From assembly GCA_003557765.1 (NCBI GenBank), contig PWNO01000120.1:1-13675 (forward strand): 13,675 nucleotides of DNA. The letters are read 5' to 3'. The stretch comes from Bacteroidales bacterium. GTDB taxonomy: Bacteria > Bacteroidota > Bacteroidia > Bacteroidales > UBA7960. The position numbers were made by a program, and so were the translations under genes. The notes under the pieces are model-generated. The model was not told the origin of the DNA. It saw only the letters and a list, made by a program, of their open reading frames with translations, and ran no database searches. This document shows, in pieces, positions 6,955 to 13,675 of the stretch (positions are counted from its first letter, which is position 1; the number at the start of each line of letters is the position of its first letter).

Positions 6955-7886
6955 CGTTTTTCCAGCCAATCCAAAAGGTACTGGTAAACGGCTTCTTTAT
7001 TTTTCTCATGCAGTAGTTCATGCCTGCCTGGAAAGATTTTCAGGTACAGGTTCTGAAAATTTTGTTTGTAAAACTCCTGGTGTATCCGAACGGCATCTTT
7101 CCCAAATGCACCCACAGGATCATCCTTGCCGCTTAATATCAGGACCGGCAGCGATTTCCTGTATGTAAGCAGTTTTTCTGCCCGTCTGGTTTGCGCGATC
7201 CCTTTAAAAAGGTGTTGATAAAAACCATTCGAAAAGTTTATCCCACAATAAGGATCTTTAACATACGCATCTACCGCCTCCCTGTCAGATGATATCCATT
7301 CGAAAAGGGTAGGACGTTCCTTAAAATGCCTGTTGAAGTTTTTATAAAAAAGCTTATTGAACCACTTGCTCTTTTTACGGTGCCCTTCAAAAAGGATTTT
7401 TAACCGGATAAGATTGAGGCTCGCACCCAGAATGAAAGGATGAAGCCTGAAACTACCGGAAAGTATCAGCCCCTGAAGGTAAACCGGGTAAAGAGCAGTA
7501 AAATGTCGGGCCAGTATGGAGCCCATGCTGTGCCCGAAAAGGAAAACAGGAATTTCCGGTTGGTTTTTTCTGATATTTGTATAGAGCGCACGGATGTTTT
7601 CCAACATATGTTGCCAAAGCCGATTGCATTCAGGAACACCCACCTTTTCTGGTGATTCAGCTGTTTTTCCCATCCCCGGATGATCGCAACTATACACACC
7701 ATAATCGTTAGCTACCAGAAAACGGGCAAACTCTTTGTAACGACCTGTATGCTCAGCCATGCCGGGAATGAACAGTACGATCGCTTTGGGCTTATGGTGC
7801 TCAGGTAAGAAACTCCTGACGTAAAACCTGTTCCTGGTGGAGCTGCTTAAGTATAATCCCTGCTCCCGCACAAAAGCATCAGTCAT
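6918..7886 (-). CDS. Alpha/beta hydrolase, monoacylglycerol lipase / lysophospholipase-like
   Basis: The chosen ATG at 7886 gives 322 residues. An open frame continues upstream to 8120, but it has no family similarity and would run antisense through the next gene. The protein fits the Hydrolase_4 (serine aminopeptidase S33) family that includes monoglyceride lipases and PldB-like lysophospholipases. The oxyanion-hole region is FIPGMAEHTGRY (39-50), the nucleophile S120 lies in GHSMG, the acid D256 in GKDDPVG and the base H289 in PGRHELLHE, so the triad is complete. There is no signal peptide, so it probably acts in the cytoplasm on lipid breakdown products or other small esters. A basic stretch around 168-190 falls in the lid region. 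Its 3' end overlaps the stress-protein gene by 37 bp, tail to tail. Confidence 0.87.
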   Translation of the reverse strand: MTDAFVREQGLYLSSSTRNRFYVRSFLPEHHKPKAIVLFIPGMAEHTGRYKEFARFLVANDYGVYSCDHPGMGKTAESPEKVGVPECNRLWQHMLENIRALYTNIRKNQPEIPVFLFGHSMGSILARHFTALYPVYLQGLILSGSFRLHPFILGASLNLIRLKILFEGHRKKSKWFNKLFYKNFNRHFKERPTLFEWISSDREAVDAYVKDPYCGINFSNGFYQHLFKGIAQTRRAEKLLTYRKSLPVLILSGKDDPVGAFGKDAVRIHQEFYKQNFQNLYLKIFPGRHELLHEKNKEAVYQYLLDWLEKRYALKINKGVVL

Positions 7887-7982
7887 GATATGTAATTTTT
7901 TCCGATCTTTGAACCTTTTTATAGGTATTATATATCCCGAATAAAACTTTGGATAAAATATTGTCGAGTCCGGGATAGCCTC

Positions 7983-7990
7983 CAAAAATA
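7983..7990 (-). promoter_or_regulatory. Candidate -7 box for the hydrolase gene
   Basis: The minus strand reads TATTTTTG, an exact match to TAnnTTTG, about 100 nt upstream of the hydrolase ATG. The nearest TTTTG upstream gives a 24-nt spacer, longer than usual, so only the -7 box is supported. Confidence 0.35.
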
Positions 7991-8005
7991 TTAAACTTCT
8001 TCCAG

Positions 8006-8413
8006 ATGAAGGAGCAAAAGCCACATTTTGGGAAAAAACTGACACCGGTTCAGCGTTATTTGTTTCTGATCGCGGGTACCATTTCACTTGGGCTGGGCAT
8101 TTTGGGCATACCTTTGCCACTTTTGCCTACTACGCCCTTTTTGTTGCTGTCGGCATATTGCTATGCAAGAAGCTCTCGACGTTTTTATTTTTGGCTGATT
8201 AACCACAAACACCTGGGCAAACACATCCATAATTACTGGGAACATCGCGGGATCACTGCACGTGTTAAGTTCGGAGCCATATCATTCCTATGGATCAGCA
8301 TGACCCTTACAGCGCTTTTTGCCATGGAAAGCACCTGGATGCGCCTGATGCTACTGGTGGTGGCAATTGCGGTTACCATTCATATTGCAGCAATAAAAAC
8401 AATCAGAATGTAG
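8006..8413 (+). CDS. DUF454 (YbaN-family) inner-membrane protein
   Basis: This 135-residue protein carries the diagnostic DUF454 block GIPLPLLPTTPFLLLSAYCY with following ARSS (34-57), then the typical FYFWLINHKHLG. Hydrophobic segments at about 18-36, 38-53, 88-106 and 111-130 suggest three to four membrane passes in the inner membrane. The family is widespread and its biochemical role is not established; E. coli YbaN is a member. The ATG at 8006 leaves a 119-bp divergent gap to the hydrolase gene. It ends only 16 bp before the end of the convergent FKBP gene. No partner gene suggests a function. Confidence 0.87.
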   Translation: MKEQKPHFGKKLTPVQRYLFLIAGTISLGLGILGIPLPLLPTTPFLLLSAYCYARSSRRFYFWLINHKHLGKHIHNYWEHRGITARVKFGAISFLWISMTLTALFAMESTWMRLMLLVVAIAVTIHIAAIKTIRM

Positions 8414-8429
8414 TTAACCTGAATCCCAG

Positions 8430-8451
8430 TCAGGGTTTCACAAAGCCCTGA
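8430..8451. terminator. Hairpin between two convergent genes
   Basis: TCAGGGTTT (8430-8438) pairs with AAA-G-CCCTGA (8442-8451), a 9-bp stem with one bulged G and a 3-nt loop. It covers the last codons and stop of the FKBP gene and follows the YbaN stop by 16 bp. No T-run follows on either strand, so it is at best an imperfect bidirectional terminator. Confidence 0.3.
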
Positions 8452-8918
8452 TTCAATTCCTCTTCGGTTGGTTCCCTTTTTTTGATCACCTGTCCATTGA
8501 AATGCAAATCCATACCTGCGAGTGGGTGATTGAAATCCATTTTGACCTTCTCTTCCCCAATGTTAAGCACTTTTCCTCTGTGCGGATTACCCTCCTTGTC
8601 TTCCATATTGATAATATTGCCCTCCACAAGAAGATCGTCTGCCAGCTTGCCATCTATCACAAAGATGCTTTTTGGAAGGTCAACAACGGCTTTTTCGTTA
8701 ACAGGACCGTAAGCTTTTTCTGCTTCGATCAAAAAGTCGAAAGATTCACCTTCATTAAGATTTTTTACATGATTCTCAAAGCTCTGATTCAACCGACCTG
8801 CCCCAAATAAAAACTCAATTGGCTGATCCTCTTTTACCGCTTCCAAAATATTTCCTTTGGGCCCCCCTTCCCGAAGTTCATATGTGAGTGCAATAACTTT
8901 GGCTTCAGATTTTGTCAT
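8430..8918 (-). CDS. slyD: SlyD-like FKBP-type peptidyl-prolyl cis-trans isomerase
   Basis: The 162-residue protein fits the SlyD class: a small FKBP domain with an inserted chaperone 'IF' domain. The FKBP part is split between residues about 5-68 and 127-150, with FLFGAGRLNQSFE (36-48) and FNHPLAGMDLHF (129-140) as the family's active-site and core motifs. AYG (69-71) marks the start of the insert, which runs to about 126 and contains the usual DKEGNPHRGKVLNIG segment. Such proteins help fold and isomerise proline bonds in the cytoplasm. The histidine- and cysteine-rich metal-binding tail of E. coli SlyD is absent; the chain ends shortly after TEEELNQGF. Nickel delivery is therefore not implied. 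A well-spaced promoter candidate lies about 90 bp upstream. Confidence 0.9.
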   Translation of the reverse strand: MTKSEAKVIALTYELREGGPKGNILEAVKEDQPIEFLFGAGRLNQSFENHVKNLNEGESFDFLIEAEKAYGPVNEKAVVDLPKSIFVIDGKLADDLLVEGNIINMEDKEGNPHRGKVLNIGEEKVKMDFNHPLAGMDLHFNGQVIKKREPTEEELNQGFVKP

Positions 8919-9004
8919 AACTGAAATGATTTAAGGTTAAAATTTTACTGGACTCTCTCTATATTTCTTAGTACGAGAATCCCGAAACAGCTTGATTTTT
9001 AACA

Positions 9005-9036
9005 CGAAGGTATGGAAATTTAAAAGAAACCCCAAA
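9005..9036 (-). promoter_or_regulatory. Candidate promoter of slyD
   Basis: On the minus strand TTTG (9036-9033), a 20-nt spacer and TACCTTCG (9012-9005) match the Bacteroidota promoter with one -7 mismatch. The leader to the slyD ATG would be about 80 nt. Confidence 0.45.
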
Positions 9037-9090
9037 AAACAGCTTTCTTTTTTTTTCGAAAGGCTAAAAACATATAATTGTTCAAATAAT

Positions 9091-9123
9091 TTTGTGATAC
9101 TTCAAATAAAAAGTGTATTTTTG
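9091..9123 (+). promoter_or_regulatory. Promoter of the rpmG–bL38 cluster
   Basis: TTTG at 9091-9094, a 21-nt spacer and TATTTTTG at 9116-9123 match both consensus boxes of the Bacteroidota housekeeping promoter without a mismatch. It is the best promoter in the window and leaves about a 25-nt leader before the rpmG ATG, as expected for a highly expressed ribosomal-protein operon. Confidence 0.75.
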
Positions 9124-9154
9124 CACTCCTAAAACATAAAGGGACAATTAGATC

Positions 9155-9343
9155 ATGGCAAAGAAAACGAAAGAAGCACGGATCCAGGTTATTTTGGAGT
9201 GTACAGAGCATAAAGACAGCGGGATGTCCGGAACATCCAGATATATCACTACCAAAAACAAAAAGAATAACCCGGAAAGGTTGGAGATAAAGAAATATAA
9301 CCCCATCCTCAGAAAAATGACCGTTCATAAAGAAATCAAATAA
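9155..9343 (+). CDS. rpmG: 50S ribosomal protein bL33, zinc-free form
   Basis: The 62-residue basic protein shows the bL33 core: [12 protein letters not shown], then [23 protein letters not shown] and RKMTVHKE. It is part of the large ribosomal subunit near the E site. Only one cysteine remains (residue 15); the two CxxC zinc pairs of the C+ form are replaced, so this is a C- paralogue that does not need zinc. It is the first gene behind a perfect promoter and is followed after 9 bp by the DUF4295 gene. In most Bacteroidota known to me rpmB (bL28) stands directly upstream; here it does not. Confidence 0.96.
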   Translation: MAKKTKEARIQVILECTEHKDSGMSGTSRYITTKNKKNNPERLEIKKYNPILRKMTVHKEIK

Positions 9344-9352
9344 TATATTATC

Positions 9353-9511
9353 ATGGCAAAGAAAGTAGTTGCAACACTTAAGACAGGAACCGGAAAAAGT
9401 TATGCCAAGGTGATCCGGATGCAAAAATCTGAAAAGTCTGGCGCATATACTTTTGAGGAAGACATTGTAGATGCGGATAAAGTGAAAGAGTATTTCGCTC
9501 AAAAGAAATAG
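9353..9511 (+). CDS. DUF4295 protein, Bacteroidota ribosomal protein bL38
   Basis: This is a 52-residue very basic protein with a short acidic helix near the end: MAKKVVATLKTGTGKSYAKV, then IRMQKSEKSGAYTFEED, then VKEYFAQKK. It matches the small Bacteroidota-only family DUF4295, usually encoded between rpmG and ftsY. As far as I recall, a cryo-EM structure of a Flavobacterium ribosome showed this protein in the large subunit, and it was named bL38; I cannot check that here. The gene starts 9 bp after rpmG and uses an ATG. A hairpin with a T-run follows, consistent with the end of a short ribosomal-protein transcript. Confidence 0.88.
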   Translation: MAKKVVATLKTGTGKSYAKVIRMQKSEKSGAYTFEEDIVDADKVKEYFAQKK

Positions 9512-9566
9512 ACATATCCGTATACCCATCTGAAGGTCAAAAGCCTAAACACCAAGAATAACTTTT

Positions 9567-9608
9567 CAGATCTGTTCCAGCCATTATGGTGCAGGTCTGT
9601 TTTTATTT
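9567..9608 (+). terminator. Hairpin with T-run between bL38 and ftsY
   Basis: CAGATCTG (9567-9574) pairs with CAGGTCTG (9592-9599), 8 bp including one G·T pair. A small inner CCA/TGG stem may stack in the loop. TTTTTATTT follows at 9600-9608. It ends 21 bp before the ftsY ATG and would stop or attenuate transcripts from the ribosomal-protein promoter. Confidence 0.55.
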
Positions 9609-9629
9609 AACCACCTTTTGTTTTTTACC

Positions 9630-10580
9630 ATGGGCCTGTTTGATATTTTTTCAAAAAACAAAGAAACCAAGCTGGAAAAGGGTCTTTCCACTACCCGAAC
9701 CTCTTTTTTTTCAAAGCTTTCAAGAGCGGTCGCGGGACGGTCTACCGTTGATGCTGATGTGCTTGATGATCTTGAAGAGGTATTGATCAGCTCAGATGTC
9801 GGTGTTGCAACAACCATCAAGATTATCGAACGTATTGAGGTCAGAGTTGCCAGAGATAAATATCTCGGTACAGATGAACTGAATCGAATTCTGAAAGAGG
9901 AGACAGTAGCCCTGTTGTCGGAAAACAAAACCATGGATTTTACTGCTATATTGTCTGAAAGTGATGAAAGGCCCTATGTGATTATGGTTGTTGGTGTGAA
10001 TGGAGTTGGTAAAACAACCACCATTGGTAAACTCGCCAGCAAATTTCGCCTTGCAGGCAAGAAGGTTGTGGTGGGTGCAGCAGATACGTTTCGCGCTGCT
10101 GCCGTTGACCAACTGACCATATGGTCGCAGCGGGCTGAAGTGCCCATTGTATCCCACGGTATGGGTGCAGATCCCGCCTCTGTTGCTTATGACACAATGG
10201 TGTTTGCCAAAAATGAAAATGCTGATGTGGCAATTGTTGATACAGCCGGCAGACTGCACAATAAAGTAAACCTGATGAATGAGCTGGCAAAGATCAAAAG
10301 GGTGATGCAAAAGGTGATACCCGGAGCACCACACGAGGTTCTGCTGATCCTTGACGGCTCTACCGGACAGAATGCATTTGAGCAAGCCAAACAATTTACA
10401 TCAGCAACAGAAGTAAATGCCCTGGCCATTACCAAACTCGACGGTACCGCCAAGGGTGGTGTCGTGATCGGTGTCAGTGATCAGTTCAATGTGCCTGTGA
10501 AATACATTGGCGTGGGGGAAGGAATTGATGACCTCCAGGTGTTTGACAGGGCTGCATTTGTTGAAACACTATTTCAATAG
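9630..10580 (+). CDS. ftsY: Signal recognition particle receptor FtsY
   Basis: The ATG at 9630 yields 316 residues starting MGLFDIFSK, the usual FtsY beginning; a TTG four codons earlier is unlikely. It is the SRP GTPase that docks ribosome–nascent-chain–SRP complexes at the SecYEG translocon. The N domain (about 20-105) is followed by the G domain with P-loop GVNGVGKTT (122-130), the family-specific ADTFRAAAVDQL (151-162), G3 DTAGR (204-208), G4 TKLDG (268-272) and the closing GVGEGIDDL. The long acidic A domain of E. coli is missing; a short amphipathic N-terminus presumably binds the membrane, as in many bacteria. rimO starts 11 bp downstream, so the two are co-transcribed. Upstream, a 118-bp gap with a hairpin terminator separates it from the ribosomal-protein genes. 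Confidence 0.97.
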   Translation: MGLFDIFSKNKETKLEKGLSTTRTSFFSKLSRAVAGRSTVDADVLDDLEEVLISSDVGVATTIKIIERIEVRVARDKYLGTDELNRILKEETVALLSENKTMDFTAILSESDERPYVIMVVGVNGVGKTTTIGKLASKFRLAGKKVVVGAADTFRAAAVDQLTIWSQRAEVPIVSHGMGADPASVAYDTMVFAKNENADVAIVDTAGRLHNKVNLMNELAKIKRVMQKVIPGAPHEVLLILDGSTGQNAFEQAKQFTSATEVNALAITKLDGTAKGGVVIGVSDQFNVPVKYIGVGEGIDDLQVFDRAAFVETLFQ

Positions 10581-10591
10581 GATTTTAGTAA

Positions 10592-11884
10592 ATGGTGAAA
10601 AAAACCACGCTTCAGGTTGTAAGCCTGGGCTGTTCCAAAAACCTTGTTGATTCGGAAAAAATACTCGGACAACTTCCTCCCGAACGGTTTTCCATTGTGG
10701 AAGAGGGCAGGAGTGACTCCAATATCGTGATTGTTAACACCTGTGGTTTCATACATGACGCCAAGGAGGAAAGCATCGACACCATCTTTCAGATCATAGA
10801 AAAAAAGAAAAAGGGACTGCACGATAAAGTGCTTGTGTGCGGATGTCTTTCCCAACGATATCTGGAGGAGCTGAAGCAGGAAATTCCTGAAGTGGATGCC
10901 TGGTTTGGAGTTGCTGCAGCCAATGATCTTTACACCTATCTCCGGGAAACATATGAAGGGAATCTTCCACAGAGACATCTGACCACCCCTGGCCATTATG
11001 CTTATCTGAAGATTTCCGAAGGGTGCGATCGCACCTGCTCATTTTGTGCTATACCAATGATCAGAGGTCCTTACTTGTCCGCAACCATAGATAGCCTTAC
11101 CGAAGAAGCAACGATGCTTGCAGACAAGGGGGTGAAAGAGCTCTTGTTGGTTGCTCAGGATTTAAGCTATTATGGCTATGACTCGTCAAAAATACCGATG
11201 TTAGCTGAGCTACTAAAAGCATTAATCAAGGTGAATGGCATCGAATGGATACGCCTGCATTATGCTTATCCCAATAACTTTCCGGAAGATGTGTTGCAAC
11301 TGATGGCTGAAAATTCTAAAATATGTAACTATCTGGATATCCCGCTGCAACATATCAACGATGAAATTCTTTTGTCGATGCGGCGCGGACACTCAAAAAA
11401 GCAAACGATCCGATTTCTGGAAAATGTGCGTCGTCTCGTTCCGGGCATTGCCCTCCGAACCACTTTAATGGTTGGCTATCCCGGTGAAACAAAACAGGCC
11501 TTCCAGGAGCTGTACGATTTTGTTGAAGCAGTTCGTTTCGACAGACTGGGTGTATTTACCTATTCACCGGAGGAGGGCACCCGTGCCTTTAATTTTGGAG
11601 ATACAATTGCACAAGCAGAAAAGAACAGGCGGGAGGAGGCAATCATGTCGCTGCAGGCTGCAATATCCTTCGAAATAAACCAGGCCAAGGTTGGGAAAAC
11701 CTACCGGGTCCTGATTGACCGTGTGGATGGCGAATACCTGGTAGGGCGTACCGAGTTTGATTCCCCGGAAGTAGACAATGAGGTACTGATCCGTCGTCAG
11801 GAGGAGCTTCGTCCCGGGCAATTTGCCCATGTCATGATCACAAAGGCCGAGGAATATGACCTTTATGGCAAACCGTTGGATTGA
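10592..11884 (+). CDS. rimO: Ribosomal protein uS12 methylthiotransferase RimO
   Basis: This 430-residue radical-SAM enzyme adds a methylthio group to the conserved aspartate of ribosomal protein uS12. The N-terminal methylthiotransferase domain binds the auxiliary cluster through C14 (SLGCSKNLVDSE), C51 (NTCGFI) and C85 (CGCLSQRY). The radical-SAM motif CDRTCSFC gives C145, C149 and C152. A TRAM domain covers about 365-428. SLGCSKNLVDSE and IPMIRGPY are RimO-type rather than MiaB-type signatures, and no tRNA-modifying partner is nearby. The length is normal. It follows ftsY in the same operon and is convergent with the M14 gene, with a 14-bp gap that shows no hairpin. Confidence 0.96.
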   Translation: MVKKTTLQVVSLGCSKNLVDSEKILGQLPPERFSIVEEGRSDSNIVIVNTCGFIHDAKEESIDTIFQIIEKKKKGLHDKVLVCGCLSQRYLEELKQEIPEVDAWFGVAAANDLYTYLRETYEGNLPQRHLTTPGHYAYLKISEGCDRTCSFCAIPMIRGPYLSATIDSLTEEATMLADKGVKELLLVAQDLSYYGYDSSKIPMLAELLKALIKVNGIEWIRLHYAYPNNFPEDVLQLMAENSKICNYLDIPLQHINDEILLSMRRGHSKKQTIRFLENVRRLVPGIALRTTLMVGYPGETKQAFQELYDFVEAVRFDRLGVFTYSPEEGTRAFNFGDTIAQAEKNRREEAIMSLQAAISFEINQAKVGKTYRVLIDRVDGEYLVGRTEFDSPEVDNEVLIRRQEELRPGQFAHVMITKAEEYDLYGKPLD

Positions 11885-11898
11885 CCCCTAATCCAGCC

Positions 11899-13675
11899 TC
11901 AGTTAAGTAATATACTGTTGAAGATCAGTTTGCTGGTAACCGGTGTTGACCCCCTGAAATTAGGAACAAACGAGAAGATTACCGCCTGTCCTTCTCCGCG
12001 TTGCATCCACACGATGGCCGGGTGGCGTTCTATTAGTTGCTCCTGTTCCGCATACCCACTAAGCAGGATTTTTTCATCCTCGGGGAATAGCCCAATCACG
12101 CGCCTGTCCATACCGAATGTGGGTATGGAGGTAGCCAAAATTGGTGAATTCCGGTGAAAAACGCCGGTTTTAGTCTCCATTCCCCATGTAATGGGATGAT
12201 TTTCTCTTAAATGTAACCTTAAAAATGACCCCGGACAATCAAAACCTTCGTTCCTTAATCTGGATGAAACATCCTGGATGGGGAAGCGAAAGTCCTCCTC
12301 TACATTGCCCGGCTGCATCAAACCGAAAAACAGTTCGGTGGAGCGCCCCCAGGAAATGATATTTCCTCCATCGGCCATAAAAGAAAGGACATTTTGCCAG
12401 CCCTCCTGGCCCATGCCCTTAATGTATTCGGGATTGTAGAATGGGATGAACACCTCTCCGCCACGGGTGCTGCGTCCATGTAGGATCTGGTCTTTGCCGC
12501 TGTCTGGAAAAATGATTACATCAAAGTTTCCTGAGAGGTTCTCCGATTTAAAATCAGCGGGATTCAATACAGTGTATGGAATGCTATATGAGTCGAAAAG
12601 AAATCGTGTCCAGCCTGCATCCATGTCGTGAAAGTTTGTTTCGCATAACGCGATTCTTGGAAGTTTAACAGGTTTTTTGGGGATGTCAGGAGCTTCCGTA
12701 AGGAAAATCGGAGGAAGCTTCATTCCATCAAGGATTGATTTCAGTCCTTGATGGTTTCGCCTGGTGATCTCAGCCAAAAAGCTTCCGGCCGGAAGTTGTC
12801 CGTAAGCGGTTTCTGTATGCCGGGTTGTTCGCTGTAGATCCATTCCGGTGTCCAGCGCCTTGAATGCAAAACGATAGCTTTCGTTTCGGTTTGCAGGTAA
12901 GGCAACCCAGTTGGCATCTTCAGGAATCTGGATACTTATAACAAACGAATCGGCTTGAATCGGACTTATCGCAAGGTCAGATTCCGGATAGAAGGTATTT
13001 ATCTCTATGCTACGTAAGCCTCTGTGCAGTGGCAATGACCAGCTGGTAATGTCGTAGGGCCTGATTATTTCGCCGCCTGGGGTATATCTCCTTATGGGAT
13101 AGACCTGGCTTTCCATCACCTCTTTGATGAAGGCCCTGAAAGGATGTGCCAGCGGGATTATGATGTCTCCCGCCTCTATTTTTTTATGCTCCAGAACAGT
13201 GGCCTCATCCATCCGGAAAAGTTGTATGCCATGTCTTTCGAGCAAAAACAGCAATTCAACAAGCTCACTGTCATCGTGCTGCCTGGCAGGAAGTACATAG
13301 TAAAATGGTGGTTCCGTTTTCCCTTTATTGATCTCCCTGCGGCACATCTCGTTTCTGAATGAAAGAATGTCTTCGCGGTGCAGCGATGCCGTTTTTACCA
13401 GGCTGTAAACCGATTCCAGCTCATACTGAACAAGGTCGCCCAGCCGCCACCATCCTCCAGGCCAAGGTGCCGGGAAATTGATGCTCTTTTTGTACTCTGA
13501 AAGCCCTTTTCCGAAAACACGCAACTCGTTGGCTTCAATGTAGATGGGAGTGGCAAGCTGTACACTGGCAGCCTCCGTTAACAGGCTGATTACATTTTTC
13601 CAGGCACTGGTTTGCGTGGATCCCGGCCAGTAATCATCAAAAAGATAATGCTGACTAATCCCTTTGAGCCCACTG
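11899..13675 (-). CDS. M14 zinc-carboxypeptidase-family protein, C-terminal part
   Basis: The frame is open to the right edge, so the 591 visible codons are the C-terminal part of a larger protein; a TTG at 13524 is internal, not a start. The first visible residues, ending in VISLLTEAASV, continue as ATPIYIEANELR and FPAPWPGGWWRL. This matches the end of the M14 domain in large (around 850-900 residue) Bacteroidota and Acidobacteriota homologues. E34 of the visible part, in LLTEAAS, is in the expected place for the catalytic glutamate. The zinc ligands and any signal peptide lie outside the window. From about residue 345 a flavodoxin-like, glutamine-amidotransferase-like fold appears (RIALCETNFHDMDAGW ... 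FDVIIFPDSG ... FMADGGNIISWG). I see no nucleophilic cysteine elbow, so it is probably non-catalytic. Likely role: extracytoplasmic peptide or peptidoglycan-fragment cleavage. Confidence 0.8.
   Translation of the reverse strand, partial: SGLKGISQHYLFDDYWPGSTQTSAWKNVISLLTEAASVQLATPIYIEANELRVFGKGLSEYKKSINFPAPWPGGWWRLGDLVQYELESVYSLVKTASLHREDILSFRNEMCRREINKGKTEPPFYYVLPARQHDDSELVELLFLLERHGIQLFRMDEATVLEHKKIEAGDIIIPLAHPFRAFIKEVMESQVYPIRRYTPGGEIIRPYDITSWSLPLHRGLRSIEINTFYPESDLAISPIQADSFVISIQIPEDANWVALPANRNESYRFAFKALDTGMDLQRTTRHTETAYGQLPAGSFLAEITRRNHQGLKSILDGMKLPPIFLTEAPDIPKKPVKLPRIALCETNFHDMDAGWTRFLFDSYSIPYTVLNPADFKSENLSGNFDVIIFPDSGKDQILHGRSTRGGEVFIPFYNPEYIKGMGQEGWQNVLSFMADGGNIISWGRSTELFFGLMQPGNVEEDFRFPIQDVSSRLRNEGFDCPGSFLRLHLRENHPITWGMETKTGVFHRNSPILATSIPTFGMDRRVIGLFPEDEKILLSGYAEQEQLIERHPAIVWMQRGEGQAVIFSFVPNFRGSTPVTSKLIFNSILLN

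Larger units (their letters stand above)
8919..9154. other. Divergent intergenic region, no gene
   Basis: These 236 bp lie between slyD (leftward) and rpmG (rightward). I see no coding potential and, in particular, no bL28 (rpmB) gene. The region holds a promoter candidate for each neighbour and is AT-rich with several homopolymer A and T tracts, for example around 9047-9057. Confidence 0.7.

Noticed and set aside
7887..8120. Upstream extension of the hydrolase reading frame
   Set aside because: The extra 78 residues show no family match and lie antisense to the YbaN gene and its upstream region; the ATG at 7886 fits the family N-terminus.
9020..9529. 169-codon open frame opposite rpmG and bL38
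   Set aside because: It is antisense to two clear ribosomal-protein genes; its Cys/Phe-rich composition is what reversed basic-protein codons give.
11885..11898. Terminator between rimO and the M14 gene
   Set aside because: Only 14 bp lie between the stops, with no inverted repeat or T-run.
13522..13524. TTG as the start of the M14 gene
   Set aside because: The frame continues open to the right edge with clear M14-family sequence, so the TTG is an internal leucine.

Overview
The window is a chromosomal segment of a member of the Bacteroidota, most like Bacteroidales or a related anaerobic or marine lineage. Four things support this: an rpmG–DUF4295(bL38)–ftsY–rimO gene order; the DUF4295 protein, which to my knowledge is confined to this phylum; promoter candidates of the Bacteroidota type (TTTG, about 20 nt, TAnnTTTG) instead of the E. 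coli -35/-10 form; and start codons preceded by A/T-rich DNA rather than strong Shine-Dalgarno sites. Nothing indicates a phage, insertion sequence, integron, CRISPR array or tRNA.

Layout. (1) 1-723: endonuclease III (nth) on the minus strand. (2) 869-5693: a plus-strand, apparently co-transcribed trio made of an ADP-forming acyl-CoA synthetase with fused alpha and beta subunits, a sodium:solute symporter and an outer-membrane porin-like barrel. An AT-rich hairpin terminator at 5751-5796 closes it. (3) 5845-6954: a three-part stress protein (DUF2007-like domain plus two Usp domains). (4) 6918-7886: a minus-strand monoacylglycerol-lipase-like hydrolase that overlaps the stress gene tail to tail. 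(5) 8006-8413: a DUF454/YbaN membrane protein, convergent with (6) a SlyD-like FKBP prolyl isomerase at 8430-8918. (7) 9155-11884: bL33, the DUF4295 protein, ftsY and rimO on the plus strand, behind a textbook Bacteroidota promoter. (8) 11899-13675: the C-terminal part of an M14 zinc-carboxypeptidase-family protein on the minus strand, running off the right edge.

How the genes work together. The clearest functional unit is the synthetase–symporter–porin operon. An outer-membrane channel, an inner-membrane Na+-coupled carrier and a CoA-ligating enzyme form a plausible route for taking up a small carboxylic acid and activating it, or for making ATP from an acyl-CoA and moving the acid. The substrate cannot be read from the sequence. 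The second unit is a translation and membrane-targeting cluster: two ribosomal proteins, the SRP receptor and a ribosomal-protein modifying enzyme. The remaining genes are single housekeeping or stress genes.

I see no obviously new defence or mobile system. The items most worth a second look are the carboxylate operon, the DUF2007–Usp–Usp fusion, the G-free C-rich repeat between symporter and porin, the missing rpmB next to rpmG, and regulatory elements that overlap one another.
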